Shown: positions 11,240-23,390, numbered from the stretch's first letter. The stretch: 64,000 nt of DNA from Amborella trichopoda (GCF_000471905.2 NW_006499563.1:5735501-5799500), one strand, 5' to 3'. Notes: generated by a model from the letters alone, not told the origin. Program-made: numbers and translations.

Positions 11240-13646
11240 GGTTATCCCTCCAAGATCTATGTGGCCAGCAGAAGTAGAGGGTTGAGCGTCAGACGTGGCA
11301 TCCCGCTTAAATCTTGGATTAAGGCTCCCATACTTGTATCCTGGGTATGATCATTTCAAAACCCAACGACACTAGCGGTGCCAGAGGAGAGGCCCCTCGG
11401 CCAGACTCTATCCTCTGCAATACCCCTAAACTGGTTGGAATAGGGGTCATCAAGGATACTATGCCCACATCAGGGCCTCCCCCTTCTCTATCGACAGTGA
11501 GCAGCAACGACATTGCTAGAGAAGGGGATGAAATTGGAGAAACCTCGAATTTAACGCGCTTAGCCGATACAAAAAAGAAGAAGAAGAAGAGACAAAGGGG
11601 GGGTCAAACCTAAGAAAGAAAAGTAGCACATGGCTGCACCCACAGGCAAGCAGAGAAGCAGCATTATCTGGAGGTGGACTCGAGTTGGTGCTTGCCTTGG
11701 TCCCCAACTAAAACATTGTTTGGATGAAGGTGAACGCCGCTAAGGAGGCCTGAGTAGATGGCACAAAGAATGCTAAGTTTTTACTTAGGGTAAAAACCCT
11801 AGGTAAAAACGAAGAACAACCGCCTTTCCTTTTATAAAGCCTAACAACCAGAAGGGCCAGTCAACAAGCGACCCATCCTCTAATCACAAGGGAACCGGCA
11901 GCACGCGGAGCGAAGCGTCGAAGGCGAGACAGTGAAGCACTGCCAGTGCACGAACCGAAGCGTCGCATGAATGAAATCCCATGCGCCTCATGGTACGAAC
12001 GTACGAACAACACGCAAAGCGACGTGCTGCACGTGTGAAAGATTATGCTCATTCCTAAGGAACCATTAAGGACATGTAATCAAACCGTCGTATGTCTTCA
12101 ACGCCACCTCCCTCATCCAGCATGTATTGCTCCACAAACATGATGCAGCTCATCGGAAATGGTACACCTACCGCCATCCAAACATCGCTCAAGCACACAG
12201 CCCTGCCCCACTCAACCCATAGAAATCACGGGCCCGCTCAAAGAACCTGGGGCATACTTCCACACTATTGCGATTCACGAGCAAGAGAACTTCATTCTTG
12301 GCCCCGTAAACATACATAGGACCTTCCGTGGACCTCAAAAAAGAAAAAGCGGGGTCTTGCGAAAATCAGCAATGACACATTCCCTAAGGGATAGGATGAA
12401 AACCCATTAGGGCATCCCAACCATCAAAAAAGGAAGGCGGAAGTTGCCCCACAGGCACAATGGACAACTTATCAGCCATTTCTTACCCTCACTGTCAGTC
12501 GGGGTAAGAACTGTGCAAGCTCGAATTAAAAAAAAGAGAGAAAGCAGTGGTCGAGCGCACAAACAAAGGCGTAAGGTAATGAAGGAGAATTCAACGCAAA
12601 GGGGGATTTCATTTTATGAGCAAAAAGATTACATGCTTATCATTACAACCAAATCAGTTACACAAAGAAATGTACATCTGTTCTAAAGTGGATCCGTTCC
12701 CTTCAAGAGGTCCTCCACCTTCTCATGATGGTGGTGCCTTCAAAGAGGTCGCCTCCATCTCTTTAAGCAAGGCTTGAAGAAAACCAAGGATCACCTCGTC
12801 CTTCTCCTCCCTTTTGATGGAGAATGCCATCAAAGAAAAGGCAGCTGGTCGACCACTCTCTTCCTACAATTTACCGTCATACTTGAAGAGGTATGATGGA
12901 TTTAGGGTGGCTGACCCTCAGCGTGGCACACACGGTTGCGGGCCTCACATCATGGGTCCTGCACAAACAAAGGGGCCTTGGAGTTACAAGCCCACCCTAT
13001 GACACGGATCCATCGTCGCTTCCGCATGGCCGAACGCCTTCGCCCGAACGCCTAATGCTCGGACACACCCAAGAAGGCGACACCAGGTAGCTAGCCCTTG
13101 TAGCGGACATGGCTCCCTAGCTAAGTTCTCTTAAGAAAATAAAGTCTCCGCTCTACCTCCACCCCAAGGAGTACCAAGCAAGGAATATTGCAAGAACATA
13201 GGGAAAAGTTGCCCTCACACTCTTCTAAGTAGCCCATTTTTATAGAGGCTATAGGCTCATCAAAGCTCGTTGCTTCCCAAGCACAATGCCGCCCAACCAT
13301 CCGGCTAAGTGTCATCGTAACGGCGCCTCGGTTGACCACCATTTTTAAAACCCTCTCACTCTTTGCCTTCGTAGCATTAATCATGAAGCATCATGGTCAA
13401 ATCTAAGGCCGCCTAACTGCCAGTCTGGCATCATCGGCAGATCACTCAAGCAAATCTTGCACCAGGCTCCACCTCCTAGGTGGCACTCTCTCTGACCTCA
13501 TGTCGGCCTGCAAATGCTTCGTTAGCCAAGCACCGTCTTCCCTAGCACACCTCCTCGTGGCATCAACACTACACCCCTCGCGGGTTCCATCAACACTCCA
13601 CCCCTTGCAGGTACCATCAACACTTCACTCCCCACGGGTGCCATCA
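11240..13646 (-). other. Antisense-ORF upstream region of element B, degenerate
   Basis: Minus-strand short frames occur at 11707-11516, 12052-11861 and 13384-13121. They could be the decayed N-terminal part of the antisense gene, since they continue in the expected direction. No confident motif was seen. The plus strand shows only short frames, and a Lys codon run at 11567-11590. 13540-13640 holds three near-repeats of a CATCAACACTxCACCCC type motif. Confidence 0.35.
13540..13646. repeat. Short triplicated motif, about 33 bp
   Basis: The core CCATCAACACTxCAC with a following CGGGT or CAGGT block occurs three times with a period of about 33 bp, immediately before the TGTCACAG start of an LTR-like fragment. 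It is a local tandem expansion. Confidence 0.6.
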
Positions 13647-14313
13647 TGTCACAGCCCTACCTACTGCCTCCCTACCATACTTGCCAGAGGGCAACAGGGT
13701 GCAGGACCACGACCAAAGGTAGAGAATGCTACTCAGGTGGGAGTGCGCTCAACGGTTTTGAAGAGAAAGAAAACAACAAAAGAAAACAAAAATCCAAACA
13801 CAACCATATAAAAGCTGGACAAACTAAAACCAAAATTCTATTCAAGCTCCAAAATATTACAAATATGTCCAAGGCACTAAAGGCCCAATTCATGACTTTA
13901 ATTCAAACAACTATATGGTCAACTGCCATCTAACACCTATAGCCATAGAGAAGCTTTATCACTAAGTACGGGTCACCAACTGCCTGCTGTGATCACCCAA
14001 CCGCCCTTGCTCGACCCCCGGGCTATCACTCTACATAAATGAAAGTCAAGGAATGACCTATAAAGCTGGATCAAGGTCCCTTAATCTCCTGCTTATGAAC
14101 ATTATCTTATAGTAATTAGGATGTCATGTAGGTCTTACAAACATGTAGTCATGTGCCCAAATCATATTTATTCAGTGTATCTTGTATGATTCACAATGAA
14201 GCAATGATCAATGAGATATCACGTGATTTAAGCCTTCTAATCTTAACAGATCAGTATAATTAGCAAACATCAACAATTACTTAGTAACTCACTCCTTAGT
14301 TCACATATTCCAT
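13647..14313 (+). repeat. E-family LTR fragment (U3 start) inside element B 3' region
   Basis: It begins TGTCACAGCCC and aligns by eye with the beginning of the element E LTR at 46849 (TGTCACGCCAC). Shared blocks include GGGTGCxGG, GAATGCTACT, AAGGCAC-GAAGGCC and CTATAAAGCT. Similarity fades around 14310 at an A-run. This is consistent with a truncated E-type LTR that B's 3' part either inserted into or captured. Confidence 0.6.
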
Positions 14314-15356
14314 TAAAAAAAAAAAATCTCCGGCCCCAGCTCTATTTCAAAAAGAATCTTCAGCCCCAGTGCCACTCAAAACAAATCTTAGGCCTCAGTG
14401 CCGCATCCAATCCCAGACCTTATTGCCGCAACAAAACTATCAACTTCCTCTCCTCCATACTAAATTCCAGCATCCAGGGTGAAGTCTCCTAAAATGAGAT
14501 CGCCTCAAAGGCCACCTCCCTATCACGTGCGGGTAATTCGAGAGATCCCCAACTGGACCAGTAGGATGTGGACCAAAGAAGTACCCTGCCTGGCTTTTTT
14601 CTCACAAACACCAGCATCCAGGGTGAAGTCTCTTGAAATGAGACAGCCTCAGAGGCCACCTCCTTATCACGTCTAGGTAATTCGAGAAATCCCCAACTTG
14701 ACCAGTAGGATGTGGACCGAAGAGGTACCATGCTTACCCTTCTCTCCTTCTCAAAACAAACACCAACATTCAAGGTGAAGTCTCTTGAAATGAGACTGCT
14801 TCAGAAGCCCCCTTCCTATCACGTCCAGGTAATTCGAGAGATCCCCAACTAGACTAGTAGGATGTGGATCAAAGAAATACCTTGCTTGCTCACCATAACC
14901 TGGTATTTCTGTTTGGATAGGGATAAAGCCCTCAAAAAAGGCCCTCGCTAACTAGAACACCAGGTCTTCACCAGCCAGGATGGGATAAAACCCCCAAAAA
15001 AGGGCCCTCATCGGCTAGGACATTAGGAGTTCTTGTTGAAACAAAATTCGTAAGCCCGCTGAAGGCAGACGATCAGCGTGATCTCCCAAAAAATTGATTA
15101 TGGCGGAACACGGAGAATGCCCCTCAACAAGGCACCAGACCACTAGAAGCCACTTTGGTCACCCCCCGGTCAAGGGAAAAGCCCAGCAAAGTCTACCCTT
15201 AAAGGACTGCATCAATGCCGGTGATTAAGAAAAAAATATATTTGAGTGACAATAAAGATTTCTTAGTAAGGATTCTCTAGAGGAGCTATGACGTTAAAGT
15301 TTTTCGAATGTTGCACTTCTCACTTCTCTTGAAGGGCATCATTCGTTAAGGCAAGT
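14314..15356 (+). repeat. Element B 3' UTR with tandem repeats
   Basis: Three copies of a unit starting CAGCATCCAGGGTGAAGTC lie at about 14468, 14612 and 14764 (period 144-152 bp), each ending near AAGAAGTACC. They are followed by two copies of a unit reading GGGATAAARCCC...AAGGGCCCTC near 14920-15010. Tandem arrays in the 3' UTR are a described habit of Tat-lineage elements. The segment before 15357 (CACTTCTCTTGAAGGGCATC) resembles the sequence preceding the element A 3' LTR. Confidence 0.75.
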
Positions 15357-16588
15357 TGTTGTATGTCATTTTCTACGTACTTCCATCACCCATGCGAATA
15401 AAGGGAGAGCCATCGACAACTTTGTCTTGTAGGTACACCAAATACTCGTGAACTAATGTGGTGCCAAAAAATAAAGCTTGAGGCTCGGTGACCTGGGTGC
15501 GGTACCACAGCACCAAAGAAGGATCCTTTAATAGTAGCTCTATAGTAGCGACTACAGAGCTGTACTAGGCCACCTCCATTGCCCTCAAAATGTCAAAAAT
15601 CCCTTGAGGACCAAATTTGGGATCAATCGGACCTCCCTGAAATGGTCTACACCCATGTGGCCTCGCAACTCGTGCGTTTCACACTAACGAGGTGCGACTT
15701 CTCCAAACCAGTCCCCAGAAATGGGGACTGTGACAACGATTTCCAGGAGCAGCTTCGCTAACCCATGGTGCCTTCCTCTGAAACCAGAGAGAGCTCAAAA
15801 GTTGATATGTTCTAGATCATGTCAGCCCTATCATTTTGACATATGGCACACACTATGGCGTGATCGGGAACCGCATTGCTCCAAGGAAGAAGGTGCTCGC
15901 AGAACCAGAGGGAGAACTAGTGTTCAAGGAGAAGAAGCCTCGGATTCCTTGAAGTATAGCTCAATATCCAGACCTTGGATCTTCGTGAAGACAAGTTCAA
16001 TGCAACCACCTAGCGAAGAGCTACACATTGGTACAACTCATGCATTCAATCCAAGGTCCGATGAATACAAGTCCCAAGGTCATTAGAGAATTAAATCCTG
16101 TAGGTTGTCGAAATCCCTTTTTTAGGTTACCTCCCAAATTAGGCAAATGCATGAACCAAGACCAAGTCAGCCCAAGCTCAGTGCAAAACGACTGCGGCAG
16201 CCTCCTCTCTAACTTGCAAACAGAGCCAGGAACCAAAACAGCGCTACTCGAAGAAGCATTGGCAAATGAAGTTCACAAATCTGGCCGGACTTTCACCCTG
16301 AGGGAAAATTCCATCATGAAAAGATTAAAGTGCATCCCAATGCTCACCATCTAGAGGACATTGAAGATATGCTGCTGAAATAGCTGAACCTTTGCCACAA
16401 GTTGCAGAACAAGCTTTCAAGGTCTCACCATGGTGGAGCAACCTGCATGCAGGGACAGTTTTATCATTCATGCAAAAGATCTCAAGAACATTTTGATCAT
16501 TTGTGCCTAATTTCAAGATTTATTTTTAATTTCTTAAATTGTAATTAAGATTGGCTTTTGAGCGTTCACCCCTGTTTGTTGAATCCTT

Positions 16589-16596
16589 TATATAAG
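16589..16596 (+). promoter_or_regulatory. TATA box of element B 3' LTR
   Basis: TATATAAG follows a conserved GAGCGTTCACCC block and precedes the GA-rich and CT-rich transcribed part of the LTR. The same arrangement is at 18413, 33680 and 53221, and on the minus strand at 42044. Confidence 0.65.
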
Positions 16597-17100
16597 CAAG
16601 CTTAACCCATTTGTAACAAAGACGGAGATGGAGATAAAGAGATAGACACATACCCGATCCATTTTTTCAAGCTCTAATACACCCAAAGGCTGGGAAGAAT
16701 CAAGGCTAGACTGCACCTGGCTTATTAGCTTGTTTTTCTTGGTGAGTCCACAATCCCCGCCAGAGAGGAGAGAGGGAGAGAGAAACCTTCGAGAGAGAGA
16801 AGATACCCATGAGTGCACGGTCCCGCGGGCACCCCTACCGCACAGGTCATCGTCCCTCTCTCCTAAGACGAGTCACCCCTTCTCTCTCTTACTCTCACCT
16901 TCGAACGCGACCTCATCCACATGACAATTTGCGTTTGTCCGAAAGCTCGTGGACATGAGTAAACTCATGGGTCTTAACCCTCGGGTTTCTTAATGCCTCC
17001 TTTAGTAGCGTAAAGAGCGTTCGTAGTCCAGTCGTAAAATCTCTCTCACAGTCGGTACCTATACGTAGGGATGAGGGCCCACCCCGGCTATGTGTCGAAC

Positions 17101-17105
17101 CTCCA
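17101..17105. other. Element A target-site duplication, left copy
   Basis: CTCCA abuts the TGTTTGAA start of element A. The right copy at 35781-35785 reads CTCCG, one mismatch, as expected for an old insertion. The outer flanks join to recreate the B LTR sequence seen intact at 6290-6320. Confidence 0.7.
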
Positions 17106-18412
17106 TGTTTGAAAATATTTTTCAGCACCTTGGTCCCTGTTAGGAAGCAGCTCAATAAAGCCTACAAAACAGTGAAAATTTCCAACAGCCTCAGAATGGC
17201 CCCATAATTAGTCAATATCTTCATCAGTACTTCAAAATACCACCTTCCAAGTTTCATCCCGATCAGACATGTCTAAGGCAGTGAACACAAAGAAACAATT
17301 TCAGCGAAATCGGTCTCTAGCACCCAGAAATGGACCCTGTAACTAGATCTACACTTTTGGTCTGCCAAACAGCAGTGGGACTACTGCCATTAGATCCGAC
17401 ATGGACGAAAACCCCTATGGTTCAAGTTTTGGCTTAATCAGGCACTCTAGGACAAAGTTATGGGCAAAAGACTAAAAAGGGGAAGGCCGCACACTATTCC
17501 CATGTGGCCTCACGCCATCAAAACACCATTAAAGGTTGCCATATTTACAGTCACGAGTAGTCATTTTCGAGGCCTATATCTCACCCGTTCCGAGTTGGAT
17601 CGCTCTTAAATTTGGTGAGCATGTTCGTCTCATCAAGATGAGCAATTCGATATGTGTTACGCTCCATGATGACGCCCGAGCAGGGAAAAAAACTAAATGA
17701 AAGTCGCTGATCCGGGAAGGAAAATGCGAAAAATTTAGCAGCAGCACGGCTTGTTCAAGCAGCCAGATCACGATGCTCGTATCCCGATTGGCATGAAACC
17801 AAGTGCATTATGTGTGGGAGGTTTGACGCTCTCTCTGGTCTGAACCTCGCGTACGATGAATGGTTGGATTTCACACACGAAGGCATCAAAGCTGTTGTAA
17901 ATTTTGGCCTCGGGATTTCAAGATTTCGATAAAAAACTCAAGACAACAAAATCTTCATCCGGATATGAAAACAAGCTATGTTTGTTGCAACGTGATCGTG
18001 ACGGCATGCTCAGTGTGATTAAATGAAGAAATCACGGAAAAACATCAAGGAACGAGTGCATTATTGATCCGAAGTTTTCATGATTCATCCAAAATTCAAA
18101 GCTCATGATCGTGGCTCAAAAACGCGATCCTTGGCTCGAAGTTGGTATCAAAATGATTGCCATGTCGACCCCTACAAGAAAACAATAATCTTTCGATCAA
18201 ACAGGCATCCGAACAACTCTAGGTAAGCTAAGGATGATCACGCAAGTTCTCAAGCAACAACAGCGACTGTTTTGGAATTCCACACATTGTTAGGCAGGGG
18301 CAAAACAGTCTTTTTACACCCATTTTTAGAATTTCATTAAATTCAATTAAATTGTAATTATCTTCAATTTTAGCTATTTTTTGAGCGTACACCCACATTT
18401 TTGCCCAACTCT

Positions 18413-18419
18413 ATATAAA
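18413..18419 (+). promoter_or_regulatory. TATA box of element A 5' LTR
   Basis: TATATAA lies in the context CCCAACTC-TATATAAACATGC, 40-50 bp after a TTTTGAGCGTACACCCA block. The identical context occurs in the 3' LTR at 33680. Confidence 0.7.
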
Positions 18420-18670
18420 CATGCAAAGCTAAATTGTAAGGACCCTCGGTTCATTTTTCATTGATTCAATAAAATTTTCATTCTTGCTGAAGTTCTTAGG
18501 TATGCCTTGGAGAGAGACAGAGGAGAGAGAAAAAATGGTTGGTACCCTTCGAGCAGGTATCTTTTTCTCTCCTCCCCTCTTTTCCTCTCCTCCCCTCTTT
18601 CTCTCGCCACCCCTGTTTCTCATTCTTATCTTTATCTCTCTTCTTCTTGCCGCTATCGCCTTCTCTTCTA

Positions 18671-19545
18671 AAGCCAGTAGGTGAACTCAAACGTCGGTTG
18701 GATTTTCTCTCTCCTCTTTTGAAGCCAATCAACGAAGTCTAACACCGATTGGATTTCTCTCTCTCCTCTTCTGAACCAGTCGACAAAACCTAGCACCGAC
18801 TGGATTTCTCTTTCTCTTTTCTTGTCACAGTTGGCGAGGCCTACTGCCAGCTCGATCTCTCTCTCTTTCTTCTCTTCCAACACTACCGGTGTAAGCTTTG
18901 CATCAGCTAGGTCTTTCCTTCTCTCTTCTCCTCATAGTCGGCGAAGCCTAGCACCGACTACGTTTTCTTTCTCTTCTCCTCACAGTCAGCGAAGCCTAGC
19001 ATCGACTGTATTTTCTCTCTCTACGCCTCACAGTTGGCGAAGCCTAACACCGATTGTGTTTTCTCTTCCTTCTCCTCAGAGTCGATGAAGCCGAGCGTTA
19101 ATTGTGTTTTCTCTCTCTTCTTCTGATAGTCGGTGAACCCTATCGTCGACTACATTTTCTCTGTCTTCTTCTGACAATCGGTGAAGCTTAGCACCGACTG
19201 TATTTTCTCTCTCTTCTTCTGATAGTATATGAAGCATAGCACTAACTGCATTTTCTCTCTCTTCCTCTGACAGTCAGTGAAGCCTAGCACTGACTGCATT
19301 TTCTCTCTCTTCTTTTGACAGTCGACGAAGCCTAGTGCTGACTGCAGTTTCTTTGTCTTCTTTTAACACTGTCGGTGAAGCATTATGCTGACTGCATTTT
19401 CTCTCTCTTCTTCTAACACAGTTGGCGAAGCCTAGCATCGATTGCATTTTTTTCTCTCTTCAAGCACAATCGGTGAAGCTTAGTGTGGACTGTGTCTTCT
19501 CTCTCCTCTCCTTTGTATAACACAGTCGGTGAAGCCTAATGTCGA
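18671..19545 (+). repeat. Stem-loop array in LTR U5, about 18 units
   Basis: Units of 46-54 bp consist of a short inverted repeat followed by a CT-rich spacer (TTTTCTCTCTCTTCTTCTGA type). The consensus is a 5' arm CAGTCGGTG, a loop AAGCCTAG and a 3' arm CACCGACTG. Arms vary but often covary: 19271-19296 has CAGTCAGTG pairing with CACTGACTG around the same loop, and 18935-18960 has TAGTCGG pairing with CCGACTA. The loop core GAAGCCTA is the best conserved part. Confidence 0.85.
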
Positions 19546-20361
19546 CTGCATCCTACTTCCCTCTCTCTCTTTTGTTCTTCACCTTTTCACACTCTTTTCT
19601 TCCTTTCTTCTCCCTCCCTCCTTATGTTCCCTTCTTATCTAACTTCACTTCTTATTCTTTCTTCATAACCATCATTTTGTTACTCTTTCATTCAACTAAG
19701 AGGGATTGAGGTTAGCCTCTCATGGCAGTCCTGTCGTCTAGCTGTAATGTTGTTGTGCCCCGGATTACTTGACCCTCTCTATTGCCACGACAAGCTAACC
19801 ATCGTTCCTAGCTAGTTGGTACTGGTAATGATGTCTAGTAGTAATCTTGTGAGTTGGTCTTAGCTATTGAACTCGTTTTACTACCATGTCGGGACAATTA
19901 TTCATCAGCTTAGTCCCCACTCTGATCCTTTTGCTCAGTCAAATTCTTCTCTACCTCGTCTTTCTTCTCTTATTTTTCTTTTTGAATACACATGCTTGTG
20001 TACATTCATCAAAGAGGAAAAGGGTGAGGTTTGACCCACCTATCTTATAACCTTTGCCATATGTGTGTGATTGCAGAAAACAAAAGAATACACGCCAAGG
20101 GAGGCGATTCCGAACCAGCTTTATTACTAGGGGGCTTTCTTCGTGATCTAAGAGGGCACCCACTTGAGACAGCCCGAGTAAGTCCCGAACCCACCTTAAA
20201 TTCCTCTCTCACTGGTTGGTAGCAACTGCCCCCATTCTCGAATGAGGTTCCCGAGTGAGTGCTCTAAAAAATATCCCAGGTCTTTCCTCGAAACCCGAGA
20301 CACATGCCGCCTGATCCCCAAAAGGATCCGGAGGGCGAGATTGAGGCACCTAACCAGCTTG

Positions 20362-20377
20362 ACAACTCCACTGGGGA
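20362..20377 (+). promoter_or_regulatory. Element A primer-binding site
   Basis: ACAACTCCACTGGGGA starts 6 bp after the LTR end and is the same site as in element B with one or two differences. It is complementary in type to the 3' end of plant tRNA-Arg. It is also the exact reverse complement of 29600-29615 in this element's 3' UTR. Confidence 0.75.
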
Positions 20378-20460
20378 ATTACTACCCCTTAGTCGGATCG
20401 TTCTTATTTGGCTAGTTTCTTCTTTTATTATATTCTTTAATTATCTTTTCACATTTTACT

Positions 20461-20915
20461 TATGGCGTGTGGGTTTTGTAACCCATTTATCTGGATTGAT
20501 GATTTTCTTATCCCTGCTTCCGAGAGTGTCCCTAGGGAACAAGTTCCTTCAATGTCGCTCTCAACTATCCTCTTGAGCAAAGGCCCCTTGTCTAGCTCCC
20601 AAGTCTTAACCTGGACTGATGTGAGGGGGACATAAAGATCCCCCACTCCCCATCTCCTTGCTTTGGTGGAAATTCCACCAAGGTGCCCTGCATTGACAAC
20701 ATTTTTGTTGCCCCACACAGCATGCACCCAGCCACCAGCAAGTCACTTGCCGATCGTGTTCCTGAGGTACACGGGAAGGCTACCCAGTCCCTTTCTTCGA
20801 AAGCAAAACAAGTTGTCATTGCTTCTGTGGGTCACCATAAGGCTACCCCCACATTTTTTCACCATTGGTCTCTATCCTTAGAGGTTCAATACATCGAGGC
20901 GAAAACCCCATAGTC
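20461..20915 (+). pseudogene. Leader ORF remnant, element A
   Basis: Reading from about 20461 gives a frame opening with an FIWIDDFLIPAS block, then SVPREQVPS, LSTILLSKG and SSSQVLTW, followed by a frameshift and an AKVPCIDNIFVAPHS block. The same blocks occur in element A2 at 55374-55790 with better frame continuity, and more distantly in B and C. It lies between the PBS and gag. No known domain was recognised. A frameshift near 20620 disrupts it. Confidence 0.45.
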
Positions 20916-21899
20916 TCAACCCCTCACACAAACCACAAGGCTCATGGGTGACCCACTCGAGTCACACCTCGGGGCAACCTTTTTGTTACCTCAAGTCCAT
21001 GTCCAAGATCGAACCTTCCAAGGCCAGGTTCTATGCATGCTACTCATATGCATCCCACTGCTCGGGGCAACACCATTGTTACGCCAACCCGAGTATACAG
21101 GAGACGACCCCCTCGTCCTCTTAATTTGCACACACAAGTTCACCCTGTAAGGGGCAGGCTTACACCTGTTCTCTTACAGACATCTGCTCGTAGTTCTTGG
21201 CCTCTTAGGACCAGATCACTTGCACGAGCTTGGGCTGACCTGTAGGTCTCTCATAATCCTCCTTCTTGGGGTGCACATGTGTCGCCATCACATACATCCT
21301 CTCACCCTAATCTTGGGCCTCTGCAAGACTCAATCCTTCTCTAGCCCACTCCTCCTTCATCGAGCAAGCACGTTCAGCCTTGACACTCGAAGGTTTTCCC
21401 CAAGAGTACCATCTTGAGCCACCCCCGTCACATTGGTCTTCTCTCTGGAGCTCAAATGAGACCTCGGGGCATTGACCTGATGGAAGATTGAGTCCTTCAT
21501 CCTCCCCGGCCCAAGATGACTCCAGTTCTTGGCCCTCATTCATTGCTGCACCTGATGGAGATAACTCTCTCCTGTTCAAGAAGAGCTGACCAGTCGTGAC
21601 CTAGATAACAGTTTTGGCGAGAGGTCCATCAAAACTTCAAGGCTAAACATGATAGAGGTCTGCAAATTTTGACTAGGGAGGTGATCAAGACAGTCAAAAC
21701 AACCAATTATGATGACCCTCTTCACCTGAATCCCTTCTACCCCTTCAAATAATGAAGCCTGAAGAAGAGCTTCATGAGCCCTGCGTTGTTGTTAATGTCA
21801 TAGAAGAAGACCCAGCCCCTCAGTAGCCATGGTCCCAAGACCGTCGAGAGCTGTCCCCCTGCTGAGTGACCTACCACATACGACCCGTCAAGTTCGCAA
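20916..21899 (+). other. Element A region between leader ORF and gag
   Basis: GC-rich, matched in order by 55790-56860 of element A2 (for example the segments AGACGACCYCCTCGTCCTC and CCTGATGGARATAACTCTC). Only short frames remain and no motif was identified. It is probably leader plus the N-terminal part of the gag polyprotein. Confidence 0.5.
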
Positions 21900-23390
21900 G
21901 CCCTCAGTTGCCACTAACATTGACATCCATAGAGAAACAGTCAGCATAATAATTGTAAGCGAGCATGGTGACGCGTAGGAAGAGCGCATGACCAAGTTTC
22001 AGGATATGATGCACGCGATGATGGAAAAGATTGATTGTATCGACGCCGCATGCCAGTCGGCTAACCATGAGGTCAATTCCCATCACTCTGATGGTGCACC
22101 TCCACGGCAGCCCCCTCCTTCCATATCACAGGACAATTCTATCCCTCATCCCGTCTCTCAGACAAACATTAACGCTATGGTCACCCATAGCCTCAAGAAT
22201 AAACAAATCTCGAAGATATAGGGTGCGACGCCTTATCAAAGGCCATACCCCTCGTATATTGATCAGGTCATGTTTCCCTGATATTATAAGAAAGGGAAGT
22301 TTCCTTTATTCAACAGAACCACGTCCCCGAGCCAGCATATTGCCACTTCCAGGCAGCATGTCGAGAAACAACGGTTGACGGGAAACTTCTTCTCCAACAG
22401 TTCGTTGAGACACTCGATGGCCCAGCATTTCAATGGTAAGCCAGACCTCCTCCAAACTCAGTGCATACATGGGAGGAGATGGATAAACTATTCTATCAAC
22501 GCTTCTATGAGGTCGAGAGAGAGGTTCAAACCATCTAACTTTTGACCCTGACTTAAGATCTCGATGAGCCCGTGGATCAGTTCATATCAAGATGGAGAAA
22601 TTTACCTTCCCGTTGCCCTAATCCTATGCTTGAGAAAGAAGTAGTCCAAACTTGTGTGCGGAATATGCAACTCGAGATTGCTCTACATGTCGAGGCCTCT
22701 AATCCAACCTCCATGTCAGAGTTGATCTTTAAATCAATTTGCATAGAAAGTTTATCACACCACCATGGTGGGACACGAAAACTATCTATAAGCCTAGCAA
22801 GGAACCAGGGCAACGGTATCTCTTGGAATAACACACGGGGCAGCCAATAAAAAAGGGTAATCAGTGCAGTCGTCATATTCACTGATTCAAAGAAGGCTCC
22901 CTCCCTGACTTTGGACCTCTTTAAAGGGGTAAGCATGACAAAGGTAACACCCCAGGCTGGAAAGCAACAACAGTCGTACAATCGAGTACCCCCATCAGCC
23001 AACCCTGATCAGGGTAATTATTTCACCAAGCATAGGAACAAGGTTTATCCCTTCGAGAAGGAATGGGTCCTTGCGCTGTTCTGGTTATTATTAGAATAGA
23101 ATATGATCCAGCTTCCAGAAGCCAAGTCCCCCGAGCAACCTGGCCTTGACACTCAGGCGAATTATTGTGCCTACCATCAGAGGATCAATCATCCCACAGA
23201 TGACTGCTACACGCTGAAAGATATTATCTAGGCTCTGATTTGGAAGGGCCAAATAAATCTTGAAGACTTAAAGAAGGCCTTTGGGGCAGCCGGGGCCTCC
23301 CATGCTGTAACCATCCAAGAGGAAGACGAAAAGCCTACTACCCCTTAGGCCTTCTTCATTATAATGCTTCAAGAAGGCATAATCACACTG
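21900..23390 (+). pseudogene. Gag remnant, element A
   Basis: The capsid-like Retrotrans_gag region is recognisable as a chain of blocks in shifting frames: PYPSYIDQV, KGKFPLFN, TWEEMDKLFYQRFYEVE, DEPVDQFISRWRNL, NPMLEKEVVQTCVRNMQ and IALHVEASNPTS. It continues with NHPTDDCYTLKDII and LEDLKKAFGAAGASHAVTI near 23180-23310. Gag forms the particle that packages element RNA. Stops lie at about 22219, 22440, 22538 and 22554, and there are several frameshifts. Element C (minus strand, 38160-39190) and A2 (56860-57680) carry the same protein. No CCHC knuckle was seen. Confidence 0.8.

Larger units (their letters stand above)
15357..17105 (+). repeat. Element B 3' LTR, left part (rest at 35781-35848)
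   Basis: It starts TGTTGTATGTCATTTTC, matching in layout the starts of LTR C (minus strand, 43267) and LTR F (44744). It contains a TATATAAG box at 16589 downstream of a GAGCGTTCACCCCTGTT block that recurs in the other LTRs. It is cut at 17105 by element A. Its U5 continues at 35781 and ends ...AACATCA at 35848, giving an LTR of about 1.8 kb. Confidence 0.82.
17106..20356 (+). repeat. Element A 5' LTR
   Basis: It runs from TGTTTGAAAATATTT to AGGCACCTAACCA. U3 (to about 18410) contains blocks shared with the LTRs at 32382, 51927 and 61432, for example CACCTTGGTCCC and ATCAGACATGTCTAAGGCA. R/U5 has a TATA box, a CT-rich patch (18541-18660), an array of about 18 stem-loop units (18671-19545) and a GC-richer tail. 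Confidence 0.88.

Noticed and set aside
11347-11613. Plus-strand ORF ending in a Lys-rich tail (11347-11613)
   Set aside because: The Lys run is a GAA/AAG microsatellite, and the segment is antisense to the region where the minus-strand gene is expected.
18671-19545. Regular repeats with spacers, reminiscent of a CRISPR array
   Set aside because: This is plant nuclear DNA; spacers are low-complexity CT tracts, units are imperfect, there are no cas genes, and the array lies within an LTR.
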